44,486 bases of DNA from JBLMYQ01 sp050258375 (GTDB lineage: Bacteria; Bacillota; Clostridia; Acetivibrionales; UBA4821): assembly GCA_050258375.1 (NCBI GenBank), contig JBLMYQ010000035.1, positions 1 to 44,486 on the forward strand. Direction: 5' to 3'. Position numbers and translations under genes: made by a program. Shown here in pieces: positions 1 to 9,411 of this stretch; position 1 is the stretch's first letter; each line of letters begins with the position of its first letter. Below the pieces are notes generated by a model. The model had not been told where the DNA came from and ran no database searches. It saw only the letters and a list, made by a program, of their open reading frames with translations.

Positions 1-662
1 CAACAGTATTTACAAGTGTATCTGTACTGTCAGTAGACGTAGCAGGAGCAAAGACTAATGCAACATATAATGTATCGGCAGCTGCTGCTGGAAGTATATC
101 CTTGATAGATGGTTCAGGTAACAAGATAGTAGTTACTACAGTAACAGCAAACTTCACAGGAACTATAGATTTTGGTGCTTTAGGTGTTAAAGTAAAAGTC
201 AACGCACTTGCATCAACAACGGCTTTGGATAGTAAGACTGTTATAACGTCAACAGCAGCTTCAGCTAAGTTCAAGATTGGTTCAAACGGATCAACAGCAA
301 CAAGTGAAGATTTGAGTGTATCAATCAGTAGCATGAAGGGTTCTGATTTGGGAGTTAATGCTCTTCAAGTTGACACACATGACCATGCACTTGCAGCTAT
401 AGATTCTATAGATTCTGCTATAGACAAGGTTAATGTTGCAAGGTCTGACCTTGGTGCATACCAGAACAGAATAGAACATACAATCAACAACCTTGGAGCA
501 TCTCAAGAGAACCTGACAGCATCTGAATCACGTATAAGAGATGCAGATATGGCAAAGGAAATGATGGAATTTACAAAGAATAACATCCTTCAACAGGCTG
601 CAACAGCAATGCTTGCACAGGCAAATCAACAGCCTCAGGGAGTTTTACAGCTTCTAAAATAA
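1..662 (+). CDS. fliC: Flagellin, C-terminal part (5' end outside the window)
   Basis: This is the filament subunit, exported by the flagellar type III apparatus. The frame is open from base 3 at the window edge, so the N-terminal D0/D1 helices lie upstream. The first ~110 codons seen are Thr/Ser/Ala/Val-rich, typical of the surface-exposed variable D2/D3 region, which is where O-glycans are attached. The last ~90 residues are the conserved C-terminal D1/D0 helix, with IEHTINNLGASQENLTASES, RIRDADMAKEM and a terminal QANQQPQGVLQLLK. The gene ends in TAA and is followed by a strong terminator. The glycosylation operon directly downstream suggests that this flagellin is its substrate (inference). 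A TTG at 102 is in frame but is not the start, because the frame continues upstream. Confidence 0.95.
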   Translation, partial: TVFTSVSVLSVDVAGAKTNATYNVSAAAAGSISLIDGSGNKIVVTTVTANFTGTIDFGALGVKVKVNALASTTALDSKTVITSTAASAKFKIGSNGSTATSEDLSVSISSMKGSDLGVNALQVDTHDHALAAIDSIDSAIDKVNVARSDLGAYQNRIEHTINNLGASQENLTASESRIRDADMAKEMMEFTKNNILQQAATAMLAQANQQPQGVLQLLK

Positions 663-674
663 TATATGATTAAT

Positions 675-709
675 AAAAACCCGGCTGTAAATATTCAGCC
701 GGGTTTTTT
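675..709 (+). terminator. Rho-independent terminator after flagellin
   Basis: Inverted repeat AAACCCGGCTG / CAGCCGGGTTT with an 8-base loop, followed by a T-run. It begins 13 bases after the flagellin stop and separates the highly expressed filament gene from the glycosylation operon. Confidence 0.93.
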
Positions 710-724
710 ATCAGGTATTATGCA

Positions 725-753
725 TTGATAATGTATTTTTAGGGTGATATACT
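725..753 (+). promoter_or_regulatory. Sigma-A-type promoter of the glycosylation operon
   Basis: TTGATA at 725-730, a 17-base spacer, and TATACT at 748-753. It lies between the flagellin terminator and the first gene of the operon (start 798). It is the only good promoter seen upstream of the ~13 kb unit. Confidence 0.7.
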
Positions 754-797
754 AAAAAAAACATAAGAAAAATAAAGATGCAGAGAGGATTATTACT

Positions 798-1097
798 ATG
801 AATAATGAGATTATTAATAAAATACTGAGTAATGCAAACGATTGCGTAAAAGCCTTTAGAATTGCAGACCAAGGACTGGGCTATAAGAAGATAATAGAGT
901 TTATAGAGAATATGCAGGAGCTTATTGTACAACTGGTGGAAAAGAAAGCTGATGATAGTAATACTGGAAGATTAGTATCCGATATGAATGCGGAGCTTAT
1001 GCAAATAAATCAAGCCTTGTTAAATAAAGACGGAGTTTTGATTTCTGACCTCTTGGAGTTTGAAATAATACCAAAGCTTGAAGCAATAAAAAATTAA
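798..1097 (+). CDS. Small helical protein of unknown function, companion of Maf glycosyltransferase
   Basis: 99 residues with no signal peptide or membrane segment. The composition predicts an all-helical protein, rich in Ile, Leu, Asn and Lys. The C-terminal part (NQALLNKDGVLISDLLEFEI) looks like an amphipathic helix pair. I do not recognise a named family. The ATG is preceded by GAGAGG at 783-788. It is the first gene after the operon promoter and lies 37 bases upstream of the Maf gene, so a role as a cofactor or chaperone of flagellin glycosylation is plausible but is only inferred from position. Confidence 0.75.
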   Translation: MNNEIINKILSNANDCVKAFRIADQGLGYKKIIEFIENMQELIVQLVEKKADDSNTGRLVSDMNAELMQINQALLNKDGVLISDLLEFEIIPKLEAIKN

Positions 1098-1134
1098 AAT
1101 AGGATTATAAATATAAATTACAGGGGATTAAAGT

Positions 1135-3087
1135 ATGAATATATACGAAAAAAATATGCAAGCAAGAGAAAATGGTTTTGCTGTATTTGTTGAGCCGGAA
1201 GAGAATAAATCAAAAGGATATCCAAGTGTAATAATTGAAAATATAGATTCAAAAATAGGAATATTGACAGCAAAGGTTAAGAAAGATGAAACAGATTCCG
1301 GAATATTTATGCATAGCTCTTACAATCCTATTCAGGAAGCATCAACCCAAGCTGATTCCCTCAATTTTAGCAAGAACTGCCTTTTTGTTGTTTTTGGAAT
1401 AGGATTAGGATACCATTTAAATGAAATAAGAAAGAGAATGACTTCTGGTTCTTGTGTTATTGTAATTGAAAACAGCATGGATGTATTTGAAAATGCAATG
1501 AAAAATGTTGACCTTTCAGAAGTTTTACAAGATTCAAGATTTTCTTTTTTGTTTCAGCTTACTGAGGAACAGGTGTATTTATACTTTTTAAATCTTATGA
1601 AACATGCAAATTATTTTTTTCTTGCTTCGAATATTCAATTTCTGAATCTTGGATATTTTGAAAGGCTATTTCCGGGACTAATAAAGGAAATATCTGTTAA
1701 TATGGTTAAAAATGTTTTTAATTCATGGCAATCATTAGGGAATAGTGCTACGGATACTTTAATCGGACTAATCCAAAATTTTAAAAATATTGATGAAGCT
1801 ATAAATAATCCCGGAATTGATGATGTTAGAGATAAATATAAGGGAAAACCAGCCATAATTGTTTCAGCAGGACCATCTTTGGATAAAAATATTGATCTTC
1901 TCAAAGAGGCTGAAGGTAAAGCACTTATTCTTACTTGTGAAGCATCTCTTAAGGGGCTCTTAAAAAGGAATATTATACCTGATGCTATTTTTTCAATTGA
2001 AAGAATAGGCGTTTATGATTATTTCTACAAAAATAGAGAATTTGACATACCGAAGGAAGCTGTTCTTGTAGTTCCTCCTCTTGTTGAGTCACAGGTGTTT
2101 GAAGAATTTAAAAACAATAAAAAAGTAATTTGCTATCGAAGTACAGAGCCGATAAATATGTGGATAAACAGAAGCGTCAAAAAGGGAGAAATATTTATGG
2201 GCAGCAGCGTAGCGCATGTTGCACTAGGGTTTGCAATTGCAGTAGGAGCAAACCCCATAATCCTTGTCGGACAGGATTTAGCTTATTCAAAACAAGGAGA
2301 TACGCATGGCATAGATATAGAAGAATCAGTTAAAGAATTAACCGTCAGTGTTACAACGGAACAAGATATAATATATGTTGAGGATTATAATGGGAATCCC
2401 ATAAAATCTACAGTGATATGGAAAAACTTTCTTGTGTGGTTCGAAAACATTATAGCAGGTTCAAAAGGTAAATTATTTATAGATGCCACTGAAGGTGGAG
2501 CTTATATTAAAGGTACAAAAATTATGACTTTAAGAGATGTTATTGATAAATATATAAGTCATGAAAAAATTGAAAGGTTAGATAAGATTGTTCCTGTTTT
2601 TGAAAAGGCTGATAATATTGAAGCTCTTAACCATCTTTTAAATTCTTTTGATGAAAAAATAAAATATTTTAATAACATGCTGGATATATCAAAAGAATGC
2701 TGGAAGGGTCTGACACAAGTGATTAAAAAGCATGAGAAAAATTACAAAGATATGAAGCCAGAGGAAAATAAAAAAATATGCGAACAATTAGTAAAAGCAG
2801 ACAAGCTGTTTAGATTTATGCTTGGGGAAGAGCTTTCTATGCTATTTTTTCAAGGATTATTCTCAAGCACAGTTTACGAGGTAAACAATCTTGGCCTTGG
2901 GCTATCAAATGAAAATGTATGGAAGAATGTCATGATACAATATGATTTTTTATTAATATCAAAAGATACAATAAATCTTGTACTTACAACATTAAATCAA
3001 TTACAAATGTTTTTAAAAGAGAAAATAGATAAATATCCAGAATCCGTAAATATAGAAAAATTTGTTAAAATGAATATGAGTTTTTAA
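1135..3087 (+). CDS. Maf/DUF115 motility-associated glycosyltransferase
   Basis: 650 residues, cytoplasmic. The central MAF_flag10/DUF115 (MptE-like) domain starts near residue 235 with GKPAIIVSAGPSLDKNI, followed by ILTCEASLKGLLKRNIIPD and later GQDLAYS. Members of this family transfer CMP-activated nonulosonic acids (pseudaminic or legionaminic) onto Ser/Thr of flagellin before secretion. The N-terminal ~200 residues and the helical C-terminal ~150 residues match the usual Maf layout and size. Start ATG at 1135 has GGGG about 9 bases upstream. The sugar-nucleotide genes downstream should supply its donor, and the flagellin upstream its acceptor. The exact glycan and site cannot be read from sequence. 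Confidence 0.88.
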   Translation: MNIYEKNMQARENGFAVFVEPEENKSKGYPSVIIENIDSKIGILTAKVKKDETDSGIFMHSSYNPIQEASTQADSLNFSKNCLFVVFGIGLGYHLNEIRKRMTSGSCVIVIENSMDVFENAMKNVDLSEVLQDSRFSFLFQLTEEQVYLYFLNLMKHANYFFLASNIQFLNLGYFERLFPGLIKEISVNMVKNVFNSWQSLGNSATDTLIGLIQNFKNIDEAINNPGIDDVRDKYKGKPAIIVSAGPSLDKNIDLLKEAEGKALILTCEASLKGLLKRNIIPDAIFSIERIGVYDYFYKNREFDIPKEAVLVVPPLVESQVFEEFKNNKKVICYRSTEPINMWINRSVKKGEIFMGSSVAHVALGFAIAVGANPIILVGQDLAYSKQGDTHGIDIEESVKELTVSVTTEQDIIYVEDYNGNPIKSTVIWKNFLVWFENIIAGSKGKLFIDATEGGAYIKGTKIMTLRDVIDKYISHEKIERLDKIVPVFEKADNIEALNHLLNSFDEKIKYFNNMLDISKECWKGLTQVIKKHEKNYKDMKPEENKKICEQLVKADKLFRFMLGEELSMLFFQGLFSSTVYEVNNLGLGLSNENVWKNVMIQYDFLLISKDTINLVLTTLNQLQMFLKEKIDKYPESVNIEKFVKMNMSF

Positions 3088-3108
3088 TAAATTAAAAAGG
3101 AGAACCTA

Positions 3109-4101
3109 ATGAATTGGAAAAGTAAAGAGGTACTGGTTACTGGTTCTGAAGGATTTATCGGAAGTCATCTGACTGAGAGGCTTGTAGAGTTGGGAGCAAA
3201 GGTTAGAGCGCTGGTACTTTATAATTCATTTAATACTTGGGGATGGCTTGATACTATTGCTCCCGAAGTAAAAAAACATATAAACATAGTTACAGGAGAT
3301 GTCAGAGATGAAAACTGCATAAGGCAGGCAGTAAGGGATACTGATATTGTATTTCATCTTGCAGCTCTTATAGCAATTCCTTATTCGTACTATGCACCTT
3401 GTTCTTATGTTGATACAAATATAAAGGGCACGCTAAATGTCTTACAAGCATGCAGGGATGCTGGAGTTGAAAAAATTGTTCATACATCAACAAGTGAAAC
3501 ATATGGTACGGCGCAATATGTTCCTATTGATGAAAAACATCCTCTTCATGGGCAATCTCCTTATTCGGCAAGTAAGATAGGCGCAGATATGATGGCGGAG
3601 AGCTATTTCCGTTCATTTAACCTGCCTGTTGCAATTATCAGACCTTTTAATACATATGGTCCGAGACAATCTGCAAGAGCGGTTATCCCGACAATAATCA
3701 CTCAGATACTAAGCGGAATGGAAGAAATAAAGCTTGGGGCTGTTTCTCCGACGCGGGATTTGAATTATGTAAAAGATACGATAGAAGGTTTTATTAAAAT
3801 CGCTGAAAGGGATGCAGCTATTGGAGAGATTATTAATATAGGCTCAGGGAAAGAAATATCAATTGGGGATTTAGCATCAAAAATTATTGGTATTATAGGT
3901 AAAGATGTTAAGGTAATAAGTGATGAAAAGAGAATAAGACCTGAAAAAAGTGAGGTTAACAGATTGTGCGCAGACAATACAAAAGCTTTTGAGCTTGTAG
4001 GATGGGAACCTAAATATACATTGGATAAAGGTCTTGAAGAAACAATAGAATGGTTTAAAAATAATCTTAATTACTATAAATCAGATATTTATAACGTATG
4101 A
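3109..4101 (+). CDS. legB: NDP-hexosamine 4,6-dehydratase (LegB-like SDR)
   Basis: 330 residues, extended short-chain dehydrogenase/reductase. An N-terminal Rossmann fold with glycines G12, G15 and G18 (TGSEGFIGSH) binds NAD. The catalytic YxxxK is Y152-SAS-K156, preceded by HTSTSETYGT. RPFNTYGPRQSARAVIP is the typical sugar-nucleotide region. In the legionaminic pathway this enzyme converts (U/G)DP-GlcNAc to the 4-keto-6-deoxy sugar, the first committed step. The guanylyltransferase-like gene at 11857 makes a GDP-sugar substrate more likely. RBS AAGGAG lies 7 bases before ATG. Only 13 bases separate it from the aminotransferase that would use its product. Confidence 0.87.
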   Translation: MNWKSKEVLVTGSEGFIGSHLTERLVELGAKVRALVLYNSFNTWGWLDTIAPEVKKHINIVTGDVRDENCIRQAVRDTDIVFHLAALIAIPYSYYAPCSYVDTNIKGTLNVLQACRDAGVEKIVHTSTSETYGTAQYVPIDEKHPLHGQSPYSASKIGADMMAESYFRSFNLPVAIIRPFNTYGPRQSARAVIPTIITQILSGMEEIKLGAVSPTRDLNYVKDTIEGFIKIAERDAAIGEIINIGSGKEISIGDLASKIIGIIGKDVKVISDEKRIRPEKSEVNRLCADNTKAFELVGWEPKYTLDKGLEETIEWFKNNLNYYKSDIYNV

Positions 4102-4114
4102 GAAGGTGTGAGAC

Positions 4115-5248
4115 ATGATTCCTTTATGTGAACCTTTGATAGAAGGAAATGAGTGGAAGTACATTAAAGATTGTTTGGATACCAATTGGGTTTCTTCTGT
4201 AGGAGGCTATGTGGATTTATTTGAAGAAAAGTTCAAGCGGTATGTTCAATCAAAAGCAGCGGTTGTTGCAATGAATGGTACATCAGCTATAACCCTTGCA
4301 TTACAAGTGCTGGGAGTTGGACAAGGGAATGAGGTAATTGTGCCTTCAATGACTTTTGCAGCAAGTGTTAATCCTATAAAATATGTAGGAGCTGAGCCTG
4401 TTTTTATAGACATAACGCCGGATACATGGGTAATGGATGTAGAAAAGGTTGAAGAATTAATTACTCCAAGGACAAGGGCATTTTTACCCGTTCATATATA
4501 TGGGAATGTCGTTGATATGGAACCCTTATTGAAATTAGCAGAAAAATACAATCTTTATATAATTGAAGATGCAACCGAAGCGCTTGGCTCAGAATACAGA
4601 ACTAGCGACGGTGTTTGGCATAAGGTTGGAACAATGGGACACTTCGGAGCATTTAGCTTTAATGGCAATAAATTAATTACTACCGGAGCAGGAGGGATGC
4701 TTGTTACCAATAATGTTGTTTATGGGAACAAGGCAAAGCATTTGTCAAATCAAGCTAAAATTGGGTTAGATAACGGTGGAATGTACCATGAAGAAGTGGG
4801 CTATAATTACAGAATGCCCAACATTTTAGCAGCAATGGGTGCAGCACAGATGGAAAAAATAGATGATTACTTAAGCAAAAAAATTCAGCATGCAAAATTA
4901 TATGATAAATTATTAATGGATGTTGGTGGAGTACAACTACCGTGCCAGAAGGAAAATGTAAAGCATTCACAGTGGATGTATTCGGTTCTAATTAATTCAG
5001 AGTATGAAATAAATAGAGATAATCTTATTAAAAAGCTTAAAGATAATGGAATTATGAGCAGACCATTTTTTTCAGCTATTCATCAGATGAAGCCCTATAA
5101 AGAAAGCAAAGCGGGAGAAATGGAAACAACTAACAAAGTTGTGGAAAAAGGAATTAACCTACCTAGTTCAGTTGGATTAAAGGAAGAAGAAGTAGAATAT
5201 ATTTGCAGTTTGATTAGGAGGGATTATAAAAATGGGAAATCCATTTAA
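4115..5248 (+). CDS. legC: PLP-dependent sugar aminotransferase (LegC-like, DegT/DnrJ/EryC1 family)
   Basis: 377 residues, the usual family length. Family motifs are NGTSAITLAL near residue 54, EDATEALGS with the pyridoxal-binding Asp near residue 153, and SFNGNKLITTGAGG, in which K186 is the expected Schiff-base lysine. It would transfer an amino group, probably from glutamate, to C4 of the 4-keto sugar made by the preceding dehydratase. That nitrogen becomes N7 of legionaminic acid. The 3' end overlaps the start of the next gene by 17 bases, so the two are probably translationally coupled. Confidence 0.88.
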   Translation: MIPLCEPLIEGNEWKYIKDCLDTNWVSSVGGYVDLFEEKFKRYVQSKAAVVAMNGTSAITLALQVLGVGQGNEVIVPSMTFAASVNPIKYVGAEPVFIDITPDTWVMDVEKVEELITPRTRAFLPVHIYGNVVDMEPLLKLAEKYNLYIIEDATEALGSEYRTSDGVWHKVGTMGHFGAFSFNGNKLITTGAGGMLVTNNVVYGNKAKHLSNQAKIGLDNGGMYHEEVGYNYRMPNILAAMGAAQMEKIDDYLSKKIQHAKLYDKLLMDVGGVQLPCQKENVKHSQWMYSVLINSEYEINRDNLIKKLKDNGIMSRPFFSAIHQMKPYKESKAGEMETTNKVVEKGINLPSSVGLKEEEVEYICSLIRRDYKNGKSI

Positions 5249-6161
5249 TGATATATATAGAAGTTATGAATATGAAAATGCACGAAAGCTTCCATTGAGA
5301 GCTTTCCCTTTTATAGTTGATGTAGAACCTACTAACCACTGTAATTTAAGATGCAAGATGTGTCCACGTAACATGATGCAAAGAGAAACCGGATTTATGG
5401 ATTTTAATATATTTAAAAAGGTTGTAGATGAGTGTAAAGAATACTCAGCGGCTATAAGGTTAATAAGATACGGAGAGCATTTAATGCATAAACAGCTTTT
5501 TGAATTTATTAGAACAGCAAAGGAAAAAGAAATTTTTGTTCATTTAACTACAAATGGATTACTGTTGGATAAAGACAAGGCGGAAGAACTGGTTGATTTG
5601 AATTTGGATAGTATGATATTTTCGTTTCAAGGTGCAACAAAGCAGGGCTACGAAGATATGAGATATAATGATAAATATGATTTGCTTATTAGTAATATTA
5701 AGCAAATTATTGATATAAGAAACAGAAAAAATAAAGAAAAACCATGGGTGCATATTTCATCAACAATGACTAATGAAACAAAGGAAGAAATAGAAAGTTT
5801 CAAAGCTTTTTGGGGAGGCATTACTGATTCTGTTGGAGTTGGAAAAACGACCTTCTCACAGTTTAATAAACAGGAATATCAAGATACAATTAGAGAATAT
5901 CTACCAAAAGAGACAATAGAAAGAAGGTATAGTCCTTGCAGTGAGGTGTATCAAAAGCTTTCAGTAAATTGGAATGGTGATGTTACAGCTTGTTGTGGAG
6001 ATTATGATAATTTTTTATTACTTGGAAATGTTAAGAGCAGTAGTTTGAAAGAAATATGGAATTCAAAAAAACTTAATGAAATACGAAATTTGCTTGACCA
6101 GATGAGAATGGCAGAACTTCCATTATGTAAAGATTGTTACCATACTTATAAAGAGTTTTAA
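5232..6161 (+). CDS. Radical SAM/SPASM-domain protein in the flagellar glycan operon
   Basis: 309 residues. The N-terminal radical SAM core has the 4Fe-4S motif C37-NLR-C41-KM-C44 in the context EPTNHCNLRCKMCP. The C-terminal SPASM-like region has further cysteines (SPCSEVY, VTACCGDY, PLCKDCYHT), which probably bind an auxiliary Fe-S cluster. Members of this group act on peptides or small molecules, and several occur in surface-sugar loci, but the reaction here is unknown. It sits between the aminotransferase and the LegG-like enzyme, so a sugar intermediate or its N-substituent is a plausible substrate (inference). Strong RBS GGAGGG lies inside the preceding gene. Confidence 0.82.
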   Translation: MGNPFNDIYRSYEYENARKLPLRAFPFIVDVEPTNHCNLRCKMCPRNMMQRETGFMDFNIFKKVVDECKEYSAAIRLIRYGEHLMHKQLFEFIRTAKEKEIFVHLTTNGLLLDKDKAEELVDLNLDSMIFSFQGATKQGYEDMRYNDKYDLLISNIKQIIDIRNRKNKEKPWVHISSTMTNETKEEIESFKAFWGGITDSVGVGKTTFSQFNKQEYQDTIREYLPKETIERRYSPCSEVYQKLSVNWNGDVTACCGDYDNFLLLGNVKSSSLKEIWNSKKLNEIRNLLDQMRMAELPLCKDCYHTYKEF

Positions 6162-6181
6162 AGAGATTAAAAGGAGAGTAT

Positions 6182-7357
6182 ATGAGAAGGAAAATTGCAG
6201 TAATAACTGGAGCCAGATCAGAATATGACCTTTTATATTGGACAATGAAAGAAATACTTAAAGCTAAAAAACTTCAACTGCAGTTGATTGTAACAGGTAG
6301 TCATTTGTCTGAAAAGTTTGGAAACACTTATAATGTAATTGAACGAGATGGCTTTATAATAGATAAAAAGGTTGATATGCTTTTATCGGGAGATACTCCT
6401 TTAGATGTTGCAAGCTCAATGGGCAGAGGGACCATTGGATTTGCTGAAACTTATGATAAGCTAAAACCTGATATTATTCTTGTTCTGGGAGACCGGTTTG
6501 AAATATTGGCAGCTGTTTCTGCAGCTCTTCCTTTTGGCATACCGATTGCACATATTTCAGGAGGAGAAATAACACAATGTGCAATGGACAACCAGATTAG
6601 GCATGCTATTACAAAAATTGCACATATACATTTCGCTGGCGGGGACATATATGCAGATAATATAAGAAAAATGGGAGAAGAAAATTGGAGGATTTTCCAA
6701 GTTGGGGAGCCTGGATTGGAAAACATAAAAAAATCAATATTTATTGATAGAGAGATTCTTTTTAAAGAACTGAAAATAGATTCTAATAAAAAAACATTTT
6801 TAGCTACACTACATCCAACGACTCTCAATTCTAGAGAGCAGGAGGAACAAGAAAGCAAGTTGTTTTTTAAAGTTTTAAAGGAATACGAAGATGTAAACAT
6901 TGTGGTAACATATCCAAACTCAGATACAAATGGAGAAAGAATAATTAATGAAATCAAAAAAATTGGACGGGTTCAGAATGTAAGAGTTTTTAAGAGTTTA
7001 GGAAGAGAAAAATATTTAAGTTTGATGAAAGAAAGTGATTTGATATTAGGTAATTCATCAAGTGGATTAATTGAAGGTCCGATTTTTAAAAAGCCTGTAA
7101 TAGACTATGGGGATAGGCAAAAGGGTAGATTAAAAGCACAGAATGTTATTCACGTTAATGCCAACGCTGAAGAATTTAGAAAAGCTATTCAGAAAGCTCT
7201 TTATAGCGAAGAATTTCGAAAGATGATTGCAGAAGCAAAAAGTTTTTATTCTGATGGTGAAACTAGCAAAGAAATAGTAAAAGTGTTCGAAAGTATTTCT
7301 TTGGATAAAAATTTAATTGAAAAGAAATTTATTGCTGAGGAGAAAAAGAATGAATAA
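6182..7357 (+). CDS. legG: Hydrolysing NDP-sugar 2-epimerase (LegG/NeuC-like)
   Basis: 391 residues, GT-B-fold UDP-GlcNAc 2-epimerase family. Visible motifs are TGARSEYDLLYW at the N-terminus, LVLGDRFEILAA near residue 100, HISGGEIT near residue 124 and NSSSGLIEGP with the expected catalytic/binding residues near residue 295. The hydrolysing branch releases the nucleotide and inverts C2, giving the free 2,4-diamino-mannose-type sugar used by the synthase encoded next. This NeuC-type enzyme, in place of PseG, points to the legionaminic rather than the pseudaminic series. It overlaps the following gene by 8 bases. Confidence 0.87.
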   Translation: MRRKIAVITGARSEYDLLYWTMKEILKAKKLQLQLIVTGSHLSEKFGNTYNVIERDGFIIDKKVDMLLSGDTPLDVASSMGRGTIGFAETYDKLKPDIILVLGDRFEILAAVSAALPFGIPIAHISGGEITQCAMDNQIRHAITKIAHIHFAGGDIYADNIRKMGEENWRIFQVGEPGLENIKKSIFIDREILFKELKIDSNKKTFLATLHPTTLNSREQEEQESKLFFKVLKEYEDVNIVVTYPNSDTNGERIINEIKKIGRVQNVRVFKSLGREKYLSLMKESDLILGNSSSGLIEGPIFKKPVIDYGDRQKGRLKAQNVIHVNANAEEFRKAIQKALYSEEFRKMIAEAKSFYSDGETSKEIVKVFESISLDKNLIEKKFIAEEKKNE

Positions 7358-8357
7358 GGTTTTTATAATTGCGGAAGCAGGAATTAATCATAATTCAGAC
7401 TTGGAAATAGCAAAAAGATTAGTTGATATGGCTATTGAATGCGGTGCTGATGCAATAAAGTTTCAAACATTTAAAGCATATGAATCTACTGGAATCTTTG
7501 CAGATATGGCACAATATCAAAAAGAAAATTTTCAAAAAGAGAAATCTCAATATGAAATGTTAAAAGAATTGGAACTTTCATTTAATTGTTTTGAAGAAAT
7601 ACAGAAATATTGTAAGCAAAAAGGAATAACTTTTATTTCTACACCTGATGGGACTGAAAGCTTAGATTTTTTAGTTAGTATAGATGTTCCGTTGATAAAG
7701 ATTGGCTCTACTGAAGTGACAAATTTTGAATTTCTAAAAGAAATAGCAAGAAAAGGTAAACCAATAATTTTATCAACTGGAATGAGCACTATTGGAGAAG
7801 TAGAAGAAGCATTAAACGCAATATATTCTACAGGTAATACACAAGTCCAGTTGATGCACTGTACTACAGATTATCCAACTCCATTACAAGATGTAAATTT
7901 AAAAGCAATGATCACGTTGAAAGAAGCTTTTAAAGTACCAGTAGGGCTATCAGATCATACGATTGGTTATGAGGCTGCTATAGCGGCAGTTGCTCTTGGA
8001 GCAGAAATTATTGAAAAACATATTACATTAGATAAATGTATGAAAGGACCTGACCATAAAGCATCAATGCCTCCTTCAGAATTTAAACAGTATGTTCAGG
8101 CTGTTAGAAATACTGAAAAGCTTTTAGGAGATGGCATTAAACGTCCCACAGAGAGGGAAATAATCATAATGAAAGATGTTAGAAGAAGCATTGTGGCAGC
8201 TAGTGACTTAAATGAAGGAACCATATTATCAAAGGAGATGCTGAAATATAAAAGACCTGCAGATGGCATTGAGCCTAAATTCGTATACATTCTAGAAGGC
8301 AAAAGGCTTAAAAGGAATTTATTAAAGGACGAATCAATAAAATGGAGTGATATTTAG
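7350..8357 (+). CDS. legI: Nonulosonic (legionaminic) acid synthase, NeuB/LegI family
   Basis: 335 residues. It condenses phosphoenolpyruvate with the C6 amino sugar to give the C9 nonulosonic acid. The N-terminal TIM barrel begins IIAEAGINHNSD, with GADAIKFQTFK, KIGSTEVTNFEFL, LMHCTTDYPTP and GLSDHTIGYEAAIAA, all family signatures. The C-terminal ~65 residues (RRSIVAASDLNEGTILSKEM) form the SAF antifreeze-like domain. I chose ATG 7350 because it has TGAGGAG 7 bases upstream. An in-frame TTG at 7317 lacks an RBS and would lengthen the overlap with legG. Confidence 0.9.
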   Translation: MNKVFIIAEAGINHNSDLEIAKRLVDMAIECGADAIKFQTFKAYESTGIFADMAQYQKENFQKEKSQYEMLKELELSFNCFEEIQKYCKQKGITFISTPDGTESLDFLVSIDVPLIKIGSTEVTNFEFLKEIARKGKPIILSTGMSTIGEVEEALNAIYSTGNTQVQLMHCTTDYPTPLQDVNLKAMITLKEAFKVPVGLSDHTIGYEAAIAAVALGAEIIEKHITLDKCMKGPDHKASMPPSEFKQYVQAVRNTEKLLGDGIKRPTEREIIIMKDVRRSIVAASDLNEGTILSKEMLKYKRPADGIEPKFVYILEGKRLKRNLLKDESIKWSDI

Positions 8358-8366
8358 GAGAAAACT

Positions 8367-9410
8367 ATGGGGATGGAAGTAGTTGCTGATGTAATTAAAT
8401 GGAGAAATCAATTTAATATAATATCTAATAGAAATAAAGATATATATTTTACACCTGAGTATTATAGTCTCTATGAAATAAATGGCGATGGTGAGGCTAA
8501 AGCAGCTTTGTATAAAGGGTCAAATGGGATGATAGTATTATATCCATTTATTTTAAAAAAAATTGAAGGGTATAATCTAGATAGAAATTATTATGACATA
8601 GAATCAGCATATGGGTACGGAGGACCAATTGTAGAAAATTATAATGAAAAAAACATGTTAGAGTTTGAAGAGATATTTCATAACTGGTGTTTGAACAATA
8701 ACGTTGTAGCTGAATTTATTAGATTTCATCCATTGATGGATAATTATAAGTTTTTTAATAAAAATATTATTGTAGAAAAAGATAGAAATACTGTTTATAT
8801 AGATTTGACTAAAGGTATAGAAAGTATATGGAGAGATTCTATTTCCAGTAAAAACAGAAACATGATTAGAAAAGCTGAGAAGGCTGGGGTTCAAATAAAA
8901 ATCAGCAATGATTTTTCAAATTTTATAGACTTGTATAATTCAACAATGAACAGAGTAGGAGCCGGACAATATTATTTTTTTAATCAAGAATATTATAAAG
9001 AAATGAGCAGCTCTATGAGCAGTAATTTGTTTTTGCTTGAAGCAAGTCTTGAGAATAAGATTATAGCTGCAGCGGTATTTTTGTACCAAGGAGAATATCT
9101 GAATTATCATCTGTCCGGGAGCAATATAGATTATCTTGAATATGCACCAAATAATTTACTACTATATGAAGCAATCAAGATTGGCTGCCGGAAGGGTTTG
9201 AAGAAATTCCATCTTGGAGGAGGCAGGTCAAAAGATGAAGATGATAGGCTGCTCCACTTTAAAACAAGCTTCTCCAAAGATAGAGCAGAATTTTATATAG
9301 GAAAAAGAATACACAATCCAGAAAAATATAGTTATTTAATGGAACAATGGGAAAAAGAGAATAAGCAACAGGCTAAGCTATTCTTGCAATATGAAACGAG
9401 GGGGAAGTAA
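8367..9410 (+). CDS. FemAB/GNAT-fold acyltransferase in the nonulosonate operon
   Basis: 347 residues. The C-terminal half has the FemAB/BioF2-like GNAT pattern: NYHLSGSNIDYLEYAPNNLL, then LYEAIKIGCRKGLKKFHLGG and a final LLHFKTSFS. FemAB proteins use aminoacyl-tRNA as donor, and related GNAT proteins use acyl-CoA. The operon has no LegH-type left-handed beta-helix N-acetyltransferase, so this gene is the best candidate for acylating an amino group of the sugar (inference). Whether the donor is acetyl-CoA or an aminoacyl-tRNA cannot be told from sequence. RBS AGGAG lies 6 bases before ATG. The stop is directly followed by the methyltransferase start, so the two may act in sequence. Confidence 0.75.
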   Translation: MGMEVVADVIKWRNQFNIISNRNKDIYFTPEYYSLYEINGDGEAKAALYKGSNGMIVLYPFILKKIEGYNLDRNYYDIESAYGYGGPIVENYNEKNMLEFEEIFHNWCLNNNVVAEFIRFHPLMDNYKFFNKNIIVEKDRNTVYIDLTKGIESIWRDSISSKNRNMIRKAEKAGVQIKISNDFSNFIDLYNSTMNRVGAGQYYFFNQEYYKEMSSSMSSNLFLLEASLENKIIAAAVFLYQGEYLNYHLSGSNIDYLEYAPNNLLLYEAIKIGCRKGLKKFHLGGGRSKDEDDRLLHFKTSFSKDRAEFYIGKRIHNPEKYSYLMEQWEKENKQQAKLFLQYETRGK

Positions 9411-9411
9411 T

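Noticed and set aside
6451..6957. 168-codon open frame on the minus strand
   Set aside because: It lies fully within legG, has no family resemblance, and is explained by the codon bias of the real gene.
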